From positions 6,999,841 through 7,063,840 of the forward strand of contig JASKMD010000019.1 of NCBI GenBank assembly GCA_030144725.1: 64,000 bases of DNA. Reading direction: 5' to 3'. The notes beneath the pieces are model-generated. The model made no database searches. It saw nothing but the letters and a program-made list of their open reading frames with translations, and was not told the DNA's origin. Positions 48,298-60,372 of the stretch are shown in pieces. Positions within the stretch are counted from its first letter, which is position 1. Each line of letters opens with the position of its first letter. A program made the translations under genes and the position numbers. The DNA comes from Haematococcus lacustris. Taxonomy: Eukaryota > Chlorophyta > Chlorophyceae > Chlamydomonadales > Haematococcaceae.

Positions 48298-49732
48298 TAA
48301 TTGGGCTGTGTGGAGTAAACCCAGTGCACATGGCACATGAGCCGCCTACCACCTACACTATTGACTGACCACGAGGGCAATGTGTAGAGTTGCGTCCTGA
48401 TGAACAGCTGCGCCTCCTCCCCACTCCAGCCTAGCTGGGCCCTGGCTGCCTTGTCGTACAGCTTGACAAAGCGCTCTGCAGGTCAGGTCAGGTCAGGTCA
48501 GGTCAGGTCAGGTCAGGTCAGGTCAGGTCAGGTCAGGTCAGGTCAGGTCAGGTCAGGTCAGGTCAGGTCAGGTCAGGTCAGGTCAGGTCAGGTCAGGTCA
48601 GGTCAGGTCAGGTCAGGTCAGGTCAGGTCAGGTCAGGTCAGGTCAGGTCAGGTCAGGTCAGGTCAGGTCAGGTCAGGTCAGGTCAGGTCAGGTCAGGTCA
48701 GGTCAGGTCAGGTCAGGTCAGGTCAGGTCAGGTCCAAGTCCAGGGTCAAGTCACCACCATCACTTGCCTGGGTTGGAGTAATGCTGCTGCATGGCCACCG
48801 CCAGCTGCATGGAGTGTGCGTCGATGGTGTTGGCGTCACCCGCCAGGTTGAAGCTGCCCAGATCCTGCAGCTTTGCCAGCAGCGCCTGGTTGCTGGGGTC
48901 CTCAAAGGCTGGCATGAGCATGGGGTGGCGGTGCCGAACAAGGCGCCGCTGCAGCTGGTTGTAGCATGTCTTGAAGTTGGGGTTGGCGAAGAACTTGCAG
49001 AAGTCCTTGAGCTGCCTCAGCATAACAGGGTCCTCGCAGTCAAGGGGCAAGGGAGGGCCAGTGGGTGCTGCAGGTGCAAGGGCTGCCAGGCGGGCGCTGC
49101 AGCGCCTTGGTGGGGCTGCGTGACTGGCTCAGGTTCTGACTCCGAGTCAGACTGTGGCTCTGGCTCAGAGTCACAATCTGACTCGGAGTCAGAGTCAGTG
49201 TCACACTCCATGCTGGCAGGCTGCGCAGGGGCAGACTGGGCAGGGGCACGTGGGGGTAGGGGGGGTAGGGGGGGAGCATAAGGGGGTTGGGGGGGCTGCA
49301 CGGCTGGAGGCTGAGGGGCGCTGGGGAAGCCCGGGGTAGGTAGCCCACCAGGCAAGTCAGAAAAATGCGCAAGACAAGCAATGAAGCGATGACGCGGAGC
49401 TGGGAGTGGATTTCAGCCCGCAGCCGGAGGTGCTCCCGCAGCTTGCGCCCTCGGGGACCTTGATGGCCTGCATGACCAAGCACAGTTGCCATTTTGACAG
49501 GCCAAGACAAAAGGCGGGGTCAACACAAACAGTGCGGGGACACATAAGGCGGGGGCGCCACCTGACGTCTGCGCGTGGTCCAGCCATCCCGACGCTCCTG
49601 TCGTTGCTTGCCTTGAGGGGAACGAGACGCTGCGAACAGGACTCACAGCGCGTAGTTCACGTAGCTCACAGTCGGCTAGGGACACGAACCTTGCTGTTTC
49701 TTGTCGCTACCCTTCCGCTTCTTCTTAGCCAT
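48298..49732 (-). CDS. Unrecognised gene with GC-AG intron and TGACC array
   Basis: The likely first exon is 49732-49690 (MAKKKRKGSDKKQQ, very basic). Middle exons are uncertain. A Pro-rich then Asp/Ser/Glu-rich frame covers about 49345-49075. A good exon at 49032-48768 reads DPVMLRQLKDFCKFFANPNF, then LVRHRHPMLMPAFEDPSNQA and LQDLGSFNLAGDANTIDAHS. It ends in the consensus GC donor AG/GCAAGT and joins in phase to 48475 downwards (ERFVKLYDKAARAQLGWSGE, EAQLFIRTQL). Its tail is uncertain. The product looks soluble and helical. I do not recognise the family. Confidence 0.5.
48481..48733. repeat. (GGTCA)n array, about 50 copies, touching a 3' splice site
   Basis: On the coding (minus) strand this is TGACC repeated up to the acceptor TGCAG at 48476-48480. 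It fills most of the intron of the unrecognised gene. Confidence 0.96.
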
Positions 49733-50433
49733 TACGCGATGCGCAGTGCGACGGGCGGTGGCCTTTTCAAGCAATTTGGGTTTCACGGGAGATTTATGGA
49801 GGGATGTCAGCATGGACCAGAAGCAGCCGGGGGTAGCTGAGTTGGGACTTGGCCTGGCTATGGGGGTGGGGGCCTGGGGGTGGGGGTAGCTCCTTGTGGC
49901 ACCGCAGCTGGTAGATCAGCCCCCGCCACCCAAGGGCGGATTGAGCCAGCAGGTGTGCCCTCCTAGCAGCGAACCCCCGTGCAGCAACCCCTCCAACAGC
50001 AGGGTCAGAGCTGCTGGGCAAAGCACCGGGACAGATTTTGAGCATCGACTTTGATGCTTTGCTGAGCAGAGCCTACTGACTGGATAACTATATCGCGGTG
50101 TAATCTGCACAGCGTTTGGCGCAGTCAGCGCAGAGTTGCAGCCGCCCTACTAACAGGGGTCGGCTCCCTGTCAGTTTGGGACGCCTGAGGTTAAGACTAT
50201 GCATGCAGTAAAACCAGGCGTTGCATGTATTCTGCGAGGACGCACGCATTGACTCCGTAGCACGCTGCACATCGCAACCACAAGGCAGTTCTCTGCACCA
50301 TCCAAGCACTATTGCGTGCGGAAGTGAAGCCGATCAATTGCACTGACTCCTTCACTGGGCTTATACCGCGCTGCGATTTTGGGGGGAGAGAGGGCGACGA
50401 GAGACGGGCGTGACGCTGACTTAGCGAACCATC
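49733..50433. other. Divergent intergenic region
   Basis: It lies between the start of the minus-strand gene (49732) and the FkbM gene (50434). It has no recognised gene and should hold both promoters. GCTGGTAGATCAGCCCCC near 49908 also occurs in the MITE-like element (48188-48205). Confidence 0.4.
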
Positions 50434-53400
50434 ATGCGCCTCGTAGAGGTTCGCTGCGCCCCCGTCCTCACCCTAGCACTGCTCGCCCGCTATTGCGCTG
50501 ACCAGCTGCAGCTGAGCAGGGCGCACTGCGTGCTGTGCCGCGTCCCGCGCCCGCAGGACGGCCCGGGCGCGCCCATGTGGGTCGACTCCGAGGCAAGTGC
50601 GTAGCGGCCTCACCACCACCAGCGTTACAACCACCACCACCACCACCAGCGGCCTCACCACCGACCACCACCACCACCAGCGGCCTCACCACCACCACCA
50701 CCTGCGTTACAAAAGGCAGCCTACAGCCTTCACCACATGCAAGGGCAGCCATCAAGACATATGCCCAACCATGGCTGCATGACCACACGGGTCTCCGCTG
50801 CTCATGGCTGTGCCACTGACCACCTTGGGCCTGTTGGGCCCATGCAGGCCTCTCTTCCACTCTTAACTTCTTTCACTGTGTCCTCTGACATCATGATGCA
50901 CCTAGCGTTTCCCTCTTGTCGTGATGCATGTGGCCCCACGTGTGGATGTGGTGCTGGACCTGCCTCATGTGTGCAAACTGTTGGTGCATGGGCAGCTGGA
51001 CGCACGGCTGGAGGCGCAGCAGCTGCTGACTGGGCGTCAGGTGTACTTGGGGGCTGCCACAGGGGGTGTCATCTCCCTCCACAGAGGTGAGTGATGCATT
51101 GTGTGATATGTGTCGGAAGGTTGCCGTGGGTCCTTTGCAGCTGTAGTCCCACTGCCTAGCTGTGGTCTGATGCTCTGATGGAAGAGGCTTGGCCCCTTGC
51201 GTCAATGCGTGCGGTGAAGCTCAGGCAGGCTGGTGCAAGAGTTGACGCCCTGCAGGGCGCTGGGTCCCCTCTGGCAGTTGCTGAGCAAGAAGAGGCATTC
51301 TTGAACTACTCCTTATTTCTTGATGTTCTCTCTCCCCACCAGGGTAGGGTAGGGTAGGGCCAGCACGCCAAGGTAAGGAGAAGGCTCTGTATGCAGGCTG
51401 TATCACTTAAAAGTAGAATGGCCTTTTTATATGTTACTGCCCCTTTGGGGATAAGGAGTATCAAATGCTGAGAGAAGGAATGGCCTTCTGATATCTTACT
51501 ACCCTCAATGGTGGCAAGGGGGTCTACATGACCTTGGGCAGTTTTTATTATCAATGGGAGTTGCAGCCAATGCAGCCCCCGCAGCCAGAGCCACGCAGAC
51601 TAGACAGGCCAGCAGCACAGCACATGGCAAGACTGCATTCCTAGTAGTGCTAGTGTTTGAGCCAGCCACCAGCCCAGTCAGTCCCTTCACCCTTCGATGC
51701 CTAAACCTGGGTGCAGCCTCAGTGTTCCACTACGTCCACACTGGTGTCCCTGAGGCTGCGGGAGCCAGCCCCCTGCACGACTACCTGATCCTCAAGGGGC
51801 TAATAGCCAGTTTGGCATGATACACATGCACAAATGTAGGCTGACACAGCTCAAACTCCACTGTGCCACAGGCTGCTGGGCATGGGCCTTGGCTTCTCGG
51901 TCTTGCCACCAAGTATAGCCCAGGCCTGGGTACTTCCTGCCTTTGTATGGCAGCTCCAGCTGCTCCAGCCAACAGCACAGCTCCAGTGGGCACCACTTGC
52001 TCTACCCAATGCACTGCATGTTCAGCGCTGCATTGCAGTCCCTATCTACCCACCTGTCTGGCTGTAATGCTGCTTTGGCTTCGGTAGCCTTTGCTTGTAG
52101 TAGAGTCTAGGATAGTGCGGAGCACAAGGTATGCAGTAGAGTTGGTAGGTGATGCAGCCTTGTCACACCCTGGCGCCACACTTGTTTCGACATGCACGAC
52201 GCGGTAATGCCCTGCTTGCGCTTCTTGACCGACATGGACCCGTGTGACCGAGCCGGGAAACCATCCGGGATGGGGTTTACAGTTTAGGGTCAACAACCTG
52301 CCAAGCTGGAGTGGTGCGAGGGATGCATCCCTCGCAGCCCTTGCATCCCCTTGCAGCCCTAGCACTGGATAGAAGCTGAACAGGCACTGTTAGGGTATAG
52401 AAGCCTGGTCAGGATGCATGTGTGTCCTGATAAGGCATGCTACAGGTCAAGCCACTGCCACCTTTTCACCTGAGTGTGTTGCCTGTCTGCTACCCTGCTG
52501 GCACTGTGCTGCTTATGATACCCTGCAGGCGATGTGGTGCTGGACGTGGGCGCCAACGTCGGGTCCTTTGCTCGGCTGGCTGCGGGGCTGGTGGGGCGGA
52601 GTGGGAGGGTACTGGCGCTGGAGCCCCTGCCCCAGGTGGAGACTAGCTATGTTCCAGGACAACAGCATTGACCAGCTGCTGCTGTTGCTGCAGTGTGTAG
52701 CCCGAAGCTACAGCGGACAGTGGTATTCAGAGGCTTCCTGGCACAGGAAACTAAAAAATGTCGCAGCAAGCCTACCCAGCCTCAAATCACCAGCACCAGT
52801 TCAGATCATACACTTGCATACACTTGTATGAGATCCAAATGCAAAACCAGCATTACTGCATCGTGCTTTTTGTTTTCATGCTACACAACAGCACATTCCG
52901 CTACTCTCATGGGCAGGGGAAGTGTTATCTGTCGTCCGAACTGGGTAACTGCGACCTACAGCCGGCACCAATACCTGATTCACTACCTCCACCCCCTCGC
53001 GAAGGCCAGGAAACTTATGTTGGCATGAAACACATGCTCTGATGTTAGCAACAGCTTCAGCATTGCGCAGTGCACACATACTACTGTGCCACAGGCTGCT
53101 GGGCTTGGGCCTTGGGGGCTCGGTCTCGCAACTTCTTGAAGCCTAGTGCTGGGTACTCCTTGCCCAAGGCAGGAAGTCTTCCTCGGTGTGGCCACCTGCA
53201 CAGCTCCAGTGGGTGCCACTTGCTCTCCCCTGCCCGCTGGAGGTTGAGGGCTGCGTTGCAGTCCCTGTCCACCCATTTGCCAAGGTCCCCAGGGGTGGCC
53301 TGGCCAGCCAAGGACACCACATGAGCCCCCGCACTGGCGCCTCAAACCGCTTGCTCCAGGCTGACCGCAACAATCGGTTCTGTACCTGACCTGCTGGGGG

Positions 53401-56400
53401 CTTCCAGTCTTCAAGCCTGGTGGGCCTGCTGCTGTCCAGCTCCTCCTCACAGGGCTGGGGGCTGTTTGAGATTGAGCTGACCCTGCTGGTGCGGAACTCA
53501 TCCACTGTCACCACCTTGCCTGGCACCCTGTAGGTTGGCTTGCCGCTGTTGGGCCTCTCCACCACCTTGCGGCAAGCCCGCAGCACGGCCTTGGCCCCCC
53601 ACCCACCCCGCGTGCCAATGCTGGCGTAGCCAAAGCACACCACCAGCTGCTTGCGGGTCCCCCACTCCTGCTGGGACACGCTGGCTGCCTCCTCCTCCAA
53701 CTGCATGGCACACAGGCACACAATGCGCATGGGCATCCTTGAAAGCGTTGGGGACATTGCACCTAGCAGGTCACACGGGGGGGGCAGTCATCAGCCTCTG
53801 GTCCTGCCTCTGGCCTTGCCCCTCCCCCCTACCCTTGGCACTCCCACCTTCTTGAAGTAGCGCTCCAGGACCATCTCCTGCGCACCATGTAGCCTTATCC
53901 TTTGCTCAGCCCACTTGGGATGCAGGTACTCCCCCCACACTGCATCCCAAGTGGCCAGCGTGACGGCGACATGCCGCTGGATGGCCACCAGGGAGGTGCC
54001 TAAAGCGCCTTCCCTTGTGGCGACACGGGGCCTACCCAGCCCAGGTTATCAGGCTTGTCCTTGCGCTTGGGGACCTTGGGATTGGGCTGTTTGGGCTCAA
54101 CCGCGCCCTTGCGCTTCTTGCCCTTCATCGCGCTCTGTAGTAGATGGTATGTCGCGACTGTATCAACTCTCATGACTATCACTCTTGCGACTTACATTGG
54201 CAACAGTTACATTGGCAACAGTTACATTGACATTACTTTCAGCAATGCCAGCATTGTCAATCAGCAGCACTGGGCTACACAACAGCAGACTTGATACAGG
54301 CAGCAATTGCTCTAGGCAAGGCACAGGAGTTGGGCGCAGAGATGGTGGTATTGGTGGCTGCCAGCCCATGCAGCTGTCAGCCCAGGGGCTCAAGGGCACC
54401 AAGGGAGGGGGTCAAATGGTAATTCTTACCCTAACCCTAACCCTAACCCTAACCCAACCTGTGACCCAACCTTTTGGATGAGTCATGGAGGGGAAAGTTG
54501 TTGAACATTCATAGAAAGAGATTACTGGAACTCGGAAGAGGGTTGACAGGCAGACAGTGTACCAAGGGCTTTGTTTCCTCCTGGCTGACCCCTCTTCAAG
54601 CCAGAGTGCCCAACGCGGCCTGACCTGACCATGACCTGACCTGGCACTTGGGCAAGGTCAAGAGGTCATGACCAGGGTCGGGTTCACATTCAGTCCTGCA
54701 TGTCGCTCTGTGCAGGTGTTTGAGGCCTTGAGGCGCAATGCTGCCATGTGGGCTACAGCGGCTGCTGGTGCGGACATCGATGCAGCAGTCATAGAGCCAG
54801 TACACGCTGGTGAGGCAAACAATGCCATGCACATGCTGGAACACCTGCTGTTGTGTCAGCTGTGAGTGGGTGGGTCGTACCCAGCCAACAAAGTCCACCG
54901 CTTTCACAATGGTAGCCCTGAGGCTGCCAGTGCATGCCCCCTGTCCTGGTGTCTGACCCCCTAAGGGGCAGCTGGTCACTTTGGTATTACAAACATGCAC
55001 TAATGCATGATGATATGGCTTTAACCAAGGCACACTCTATTGTGCTCAGCAGGCTCCTGCTGCAGCTACTGTTGCTGTTGGGACTTGGGTGCATGGTCTC
55101 GCAGCCGCTTGTAGCTCAGGCCTGGGACTCCCTGCCCTTGTTTTGCAGCGTGAGCTGCTCTGACCACCAGCACAGCTCATGTGGGCGCCACTTGCCTTCT
55201 CTAATGTGCTACATATTCAATGCTGCAATGCAGTCCTTGTCTACCCCTGCCTGGCTGTGGTGGGCTTGGCTGCCTTGCCCTTGAATGATCCCTCTTACTG
55301 ACACAGTCCCCATGGCAGCTAGCTATACCACAGGGGCAGCGTAACCAATGCGGGTCAACATGTTGCGCAACCCTCTTTGGCTGCATGGTGGCTGCAGGTG
55401 TGGTGTCCATGGCAAATGCAGCATCTGGTTCAGCACATTTTACCTACTTTCCAAAGTGAGCATTGCCAGCTATGCAGGGAATCTGCAAGCAGGGGTAGCA
55501 AGGATGAGGGTCCAGGATGGGTTGTAAGCCTGTTGCTTGCCACATGTTGCACATTGTTGTTCCTGCGTTGCTTGGTCTGTGCACAACACCAGTGAGTCGC
55601 TTGCCTTGCTGCTGGTAATCAGCCCTGCGCGGGCACTTCCACACGGCGTCAGTGCGCATGCTGAGCAAATCAGCACAATTCTATACGAACACGTTGACGG
55701 CCATAGGTGCGCGGCGCTGTCAACGCTGCTGGCCACCCGTGACGACGCAGACGCGTTGCAGGCCACCACCTCCATTGTCCGCAACGACCCCGCGCCTGCT
55801 GTCACGACTTTACAACGCGCCGCCCGCAGGCTCGCGCGGTGAGTTTGAGCCCTCGTGTTGCTGGCTGAGCCTAGGTGGCGGCGATGCGCGCCAGCCGGAG
55901 TCGCTCCGCCTTGCCTTTTGCTCCTAGCCTTGCTGGTTCTGCCGCAGGTTTGCGCCTTGGCTTTACGGCTTCGTGCATACCGCCATCTTCAGGCTACTGT
56001 ACCTTCGTGGAGCGCAAACCGTCCGATGCCCCGTCTTGAGCCTTAATGAGGTCATAGACCGGCACAACGTCAGGTGTGTGAGCAGACGGCCCGCCAACTT
56101 GTACTACGCCACACGAGTTCCATCTCTATTGAGCCCAATGGCAGGCTATCTGCCATATGCTGTTTGCCTGGGTCAAATGACGCATCACGCTCCCCTTCGA
56201 TGCGACCGAGTGCCGTGACGATGCAATTGCTCTTGTAGCTTAGGCTAGTCCCAGCAAAGCCCCACACATAAGTAAAAACAGAGCAGTGCCTCATAGTGAC
56301 AACAACAATGGGGTTGTGCGATGTGTGCAGGCAAGTGTCACTGCTGAAAATCAATGTGGAGCGAGGGGAGCTGGGAGTGCTACTGTCCCTGGACAGAGCT

Positions 56401-57027
56401 CACTGGTTGCAGGTGGACCAGGTGAGTGGGCAGGTGTGCAGGTAGGCGGCATGCAAGTAGGTTGGTGGGTAGCATAGAAGGCGGGTAGGGTGGGTGGAGA
56501 TTGGTACCTGGCATGGAGTGGTATGCTCACAGTGGTTGACCAGGATCGCGGGTCACCGACAGCCTAGTGATGTGGTTATCAGGCCATCGATAGGTTCAAT
56601 AGTTGTGATTGCAAGTTAATGGGTTATAGAATGGGTGGGTGGCTTGGTGGATGGGTGGACAGAAAGGTCACTGGCATAGGAATCAGATAGGCTGGGCAGC
56701 TACCACTGCTATGTACGCAGGATAGACAGCGGTGATAACAGCTGCTATGTTGTCTGCCTGCCTTCAGCTGTGGGATGTCCCTCTAAGTGTGCATTCATCG
56801 TCAGTCTTGTTGCGTGCAAGCCATCATATGCTTGGTGTTCTGCCTTGCGCCCTTGGGACGTGTGGCCGCAGGTGAGTATGCAGCTTCATGATCGAGGCGA
56901 TGCGCTGTCCGAGGCGGAAAGGGTCCTTCGTGAGACGGCCGGCTTCACCTGCGTGCGAAGCTTTAAGGAGCCGCGCTTTAGAGACTGCTGCTTGGTGCAA
57001 GTGGTGGCCAGCCGAAAAGCAACCTGA
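50434..57027 (+). CDS. FkbM-family SAM-dependent methyltransferase
   Basis: Predicted methyltransferase. Exons: 50434-50592 (GC donor AG/GCAAGT), about 50906-51086, 52529-52635, 54716-54809, one ending at 55838 (start uncertain, about 55650-55690), 55948-56073, 56331-56421 and 56872-57027. The SAM-binding block is GDVVLDVGANVGSFARLAAG followed by GRVLALEPLPQ. The FkbM C-terminal pattern follows: VRCPVLSLNEVIDRHNV, VSLLKINVERGELGVLLSL, HWLQVDQVSMQLHDRGDAL and GFTCVRSF. The family usually has LLKIDVEG..E; here the Asp is Asn and the Gly is Arg, so activity may be altered. Phase between exon 4 and the next cannot be reconciled by eye, so an exon may be missing. Three consecutive introns each contain an antisense Fanzor-like copy. 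TGTAA polyadenylation motifs follow the stop codon. Confidence 0.8.
51716..52090 (-). mobile_element. Fanzor/TnpB-like element, subfamily 2, C-terminal copy in an FkbM intron
   Basis: The minus strand reads DRWVDRDCNAALNMQCIG, an in-frame stop, then WCPLELCCWLEQLELPYKG and YPGLGYTWWQDREA. The post-stop flank (51716-51858) matches that of the copy at 42588-42735. It lies in the intron between exons 2 and 3, antisense to the gene. Confidence 0.7.
52881..54231 (-). mobile_element. Fanzor/TnpB-like element, copy C, most complete
   Basis: Both ends are present. The minus strand starts at about 54179 with MRVDTVATYHLLQSAMKGKK, then a frame change, then a helical block (WDAVWGEYLHPKWAEQRIRL, HGAQEMVLERYFKKV). 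A second break follows, then VVCFGYASIGTRGGWGAKAV, GKVVTVDEFRTSRVSS, RGLMWCPW, a one-base deletion, and GKWVDRDCNAALNLQ to the stop at 53081. The block order matches Fanzor proteins: N-terminal helices, a GYxxxG block, VDExRTS, a single Cys remnant, RDxNAAxN. The two breaks may be introns or mutations. The 3' module is 52881-53080. It lies in the FkbM intron 52636-54715, antisense. Confidence 0.75.
54428..54456. repeat. Interstitial telomere-like CCCTAA tract
   Basis: Four to five CCCTAA units, inside the same FkbM intron and about 0.2 kb from the left end of copy C. A short TTAGGG pair also occurs at 40192-40206. Confidence 0.8.
54905..55295 (-). mobile_element. Fanzor/TnpB-like element, subfamily 2, heavily decayed copy
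   Basis: On the minus strand VDKDCIAALNM, stop, then EGKWRPHELCWWSEQL are still readable. The following noncoding flank (54905-55060) keeps CCCCTTAGGGGGTC and GCAGCCTCAGGG in register with the copies at 42588 and 51716. It lies in the third consecutive FkbM intron, antisense. Confidence 0.6.
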
Positions 57028-57091
57028 CCAGGCCCGGCTTGCGTGTAATCCGTACGCGGCGAGGTACCAACGCGGCGCGACTATATGTACT

Positions 57092-57126
57092 TGTAAAACA
57101 TTTTAAAACATTGTAAAACATTGTAA
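57092..57126 (+). terminator. TGTAA polyadenylation motifs of the FkbM gene
   Basis: TGTAA, the green-algal polyadenylation signal, occurs at 57092-57096, 57112-57116 and 57122-57126 in a TTGTAAAACA tandem repeat, 65-100 bases after the stop codon. Confidence 0.75.
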
Positions 57127-57330
57127 AACATCCTGAACCCCACAGCCCTCATGCTACCAGGGCTGTGACAAGACGTCTGTCTGTCTGTCTGTCAATGTGT
57201 GACTAGTGCCCGCCCCTGTGACCGCTTGCGGCCCGTGGCTCTGAGCGTTGTGCAAGGCTCTGAGCGTTGTGCGATGGATCCGCCAGGCTCATCAAATGCG
57301 CGTAGGCGGATGCAGTCGACGATGCAACAG

Positions 57331-57591
57331 TGATGAAGTTTGAGCCCTCCCGGTGCAGTTGTTATAGCACCGGAATGTGAGGGCGTGATTGCCAGCGGCC
57401 TGTCCGCGGAGTGTACGAGTGTGACTGCCGTATTTATGGTAGACACCTGGTAGGAGACGGCACCCTGAATCTGGTGTCGTCGTCTGCCCGTGCACTTCCA
57501 ACAGGTAGGCGCATGCTATGCGCTAACCTGTTGTGGCAGATCTATGTAAACCCTGAATCTGGTGTCGTCGTCTGCCCGTGCACTTCCAACA
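57331..57591 (+). repeat. 5' LTR of the copia element
   Basis: 261 bp, TG...CA termini, identical to 62611-62871. A block of about 41 bases ending in CCCGTGCACTTCCAACA occurs twice inside the LTR (ending near 57503 and at 57591). Confidence 0.96.
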
Positions 57592-57592
57592 G

Positions 57593-57604
57593 GTTATGGG
57601 CCCA
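57593..57604 (+). promoter_or_regulatory. Primer-binding site complementary to the initiator tRNA-Met anticodon stem-loop
   Basis: One base after the 5' LTR, GTTATGGGCCCA is the exact complement of TGGGCCCATAAC, the anticodon stem-loop sequence of typical eukaryotic initiator tRNA-Met. It does not match a tRNA 3' end. This is the half-tRNA priming arrangement known from Drosophila copia. Confidence 0.75.
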
Positions 57605-57678
57605 CGCCCAGACGTGTACAAACGACGCCAGTGAGTTGCCGGCTAGGGGTCGTGCAGTTAGCTCTAAGCTGATTGGCG

Positions 57679-60372
57679 ATGGCAGCTCCCAGCTCAGGAT
57701 GCCACATACCTGATCTCGATGATACCACTTGGCGCGACTGGAGTATGCGCGTGGAAGGTTTCCTCGTTGAGAACTCTCTTTGGGATCTCGTCAAGACCGG
57801 CGTCACCGCTCTCCCTCCTGCGCCAGGATCGTCAGCTAGCGCAGACGCGCGCGCTGCTTATGTTGCAGCCCAGTCCACTCACCGTGCAGAACTCGCCTCT
57901 GACGCCAAAGCCAAGGCGCTGATCAAGCGCTATACGTCCAGACCCTATCTACAGCTCGTCCATGACGCAGCCTCTGCCAAAGAGGCTTGGGCCAGCCTTG
58001 AGAGCGAGTTCACTCAGGTCTCCGTGGCCAGACAGACGCAGCTGCAGCAGCGACTCAGCTTACTGCGTATGCAGCCAGATGAGACAGTCGCCAATTTCTT
58101 CAGCCGCATCTATCAACTCAAGTCTGATCTCGAGGCGTGCAACTGCAGCATTTCAGAATCCAACATCGTTCTCACAGTCATCGCCAATCTCACCTCGGAC
58201 TACAAACCCTCAGCTCAGCAACTGCGGTATGAGCAGACCGGTCCCACGGGGCTGACACTCAGCCGTGTGAAGCGCGTCATGCAATTTCGCGAAGCTGATC
58301 TGCTGCTGGAACAGCAGCAGGAGCATGCCTCGTCTCCCTCATCTCTCTTTGCCTTCTCCTCCTCATCCTCTCGGGGACCGGGTAGCTCAGGCGGGGGGGG
58401 AGGCAGGGGTAGGGGCAGAAGCCTGGGACCCAGGCAGACCTCTCCGACCAGATCCAGTGAGCATGGCAGCAGCAGCAGCAGGCAGAATCAGCATGCAGAT
58501 GCTCTGTGCTACTACTGCAACAAGACAGGGCACATCATGGCTGAATGCTTCACTTTTGACAAGTACATACGTCAGCGTCTGGCAGGACAGCGAGTCAGCT
58601 CTGTCAGAAGTCCCAGCCCAGGCAGGGGCAGCAGTCCAGCCAGAGGTGCCAGCCCAGCCAGGGGGGGCAGTCCGCGCAGAACTAGCGTCCCACCTAGAGG
58701 TCGGGCTCAGACCCCAGGCAGGCCAGCCGCAGTTGATCCCTCTGACACATATGACCTGTTCACAGCTAACGCAGAGGATGATTATCTGGTGCCCCTGCAG
58801 ACCTACAACACAGATCTGTACGAGCCGTTTTACATTGACTCAGGAGCATCGCAGCATATGATCACAGACAGGGAGCATTTCAGCAGCTATACAGCCTTCA
58901 GGCCAGACGAGCACAAGGCAGTCAGACTGGCAGCTGATGGGCATGTCATCTATGCTGTAGGTCAGGGCACTGTGTGGCTGAACACACAGCGTGGTCCATG
59001 GCAGCTCAGCAAGGCACTGCATGTCCCAGCCAGCAGGCACAGTTTCATTTCTGTCTCAGCTGCCACAGATGATGGGGCCAGCTTCACTTTTACAGACGAC
59101 CAGTGCATCATTAGAGACACTAGACTGAGAGTCAAGGCACGCAAGTTCAAAAGCAGCTACATCCTAGCTGCAGTACCTCTGCCAGCTGATCCCTATGGCA
59201 TGCAGCAGCCTCATCTGCACAGCTACTCAGCAGCAGCTCCTTGCAGTAGCTACTCAACAGCTGCTACTCAGACTGATGCCCCAGTGCCTGGTGTATCAAG
59301 TGCAGCTATGCCTGAAGCTGCTCAACCAGCCCCTACGGAGTTCAGCACCACTTCTGCTCAGGTGTGGCACCAGCGTTTGTGTCATGCTTCCTACTCCTCC
59401 TTAGCTCTAATGCAAGAAAGGGGCATGGTGACAGGGGTTGATGTCACAGCCAGTCAGTTCAGAGCAGCAGCTAAGTGCCCTGGACCTGTCTGCATAGGCT
59501 GCATCAAGGGCAAGCATCATAGGAATGTAGCATTTGCCCAACCCTCTTCCAATGCTGCACCTGTCACTGCTCCTCTAGGGCTCGTGCACATGGATGTGTG
59601 TGGTCCGATCAGCCCACCAGCCAGGGACGGCAGCCTCTACTTAGCCACTTTTCTTGATGACTTCACCAGACTGTCTGTAGTCATGCCTATGCGCAGCAAG
59701 GCCCAGGTGCCCAGCATCGTCAAACAGGTCATTGAGCAGCTAGAAACCCAGTCAGGCCAGCGCTGCAAAGCGATCAGGACAGACAATGGGACTGAGTATG
59801 TCAACAAGCAGATGCAGCAGTATTGCAGCGACAAGGGCATCATCCATCAGCACTCAGCGCCATACAGCCCTGAACAGAATGGGGCAGCTGAGAGGTTAAA
59901 TAGGACCATCATGGAAAAGGCCAGAAGCATTCTGCATGCAGGTCGCATGGGTCTACACCACTGGGCAGATGCAGCTAAGCTGTCCAACTATGTCAGATGT
60001 GTTCTACCAGTCTCAGATCAGCCGCTCACTCCGTGGGAGTCCTTCTTTGGTGTTAAGCCAGATTTGTCAGGACTAAGGGTGTTTGGATCAGCTGTCTGGG
60101 TTCACGTACCAGCTCATAAGCGCAGCAAACTAGAGGCCAAGGCAGTCTGGGGTGTGTTTGTAGGCTATCAGCTCGGTTCCAAGTCATATAGGGTTCTAGT
60201 CAATGGCAAAGAGTATCACAGCAAGGATGTAGTCTTTGACGAGCAGCTGATTCAGCATATGCCAACTGGCCCAGCAACCCAACTGCAATTTCCTGGTGCT
60301 CCCAAGGCCCCTGCCCTACCAACCCACTTAGGCCTCCTTGTCCCTCCAGTCCCTCCTGGGGGGGACACAGGT

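Noticed and set aside
52881..54288. 13-bp direct repeat CTACACAACAGCA at both sides of Fanzor-like copy C as a target-site duplication
   Set aside because: The right-hand repeat overlaps the terminus shared with copies A and B, so part of it belongs to the element; Fanzor/TnpB-type elements also need not make duplications.
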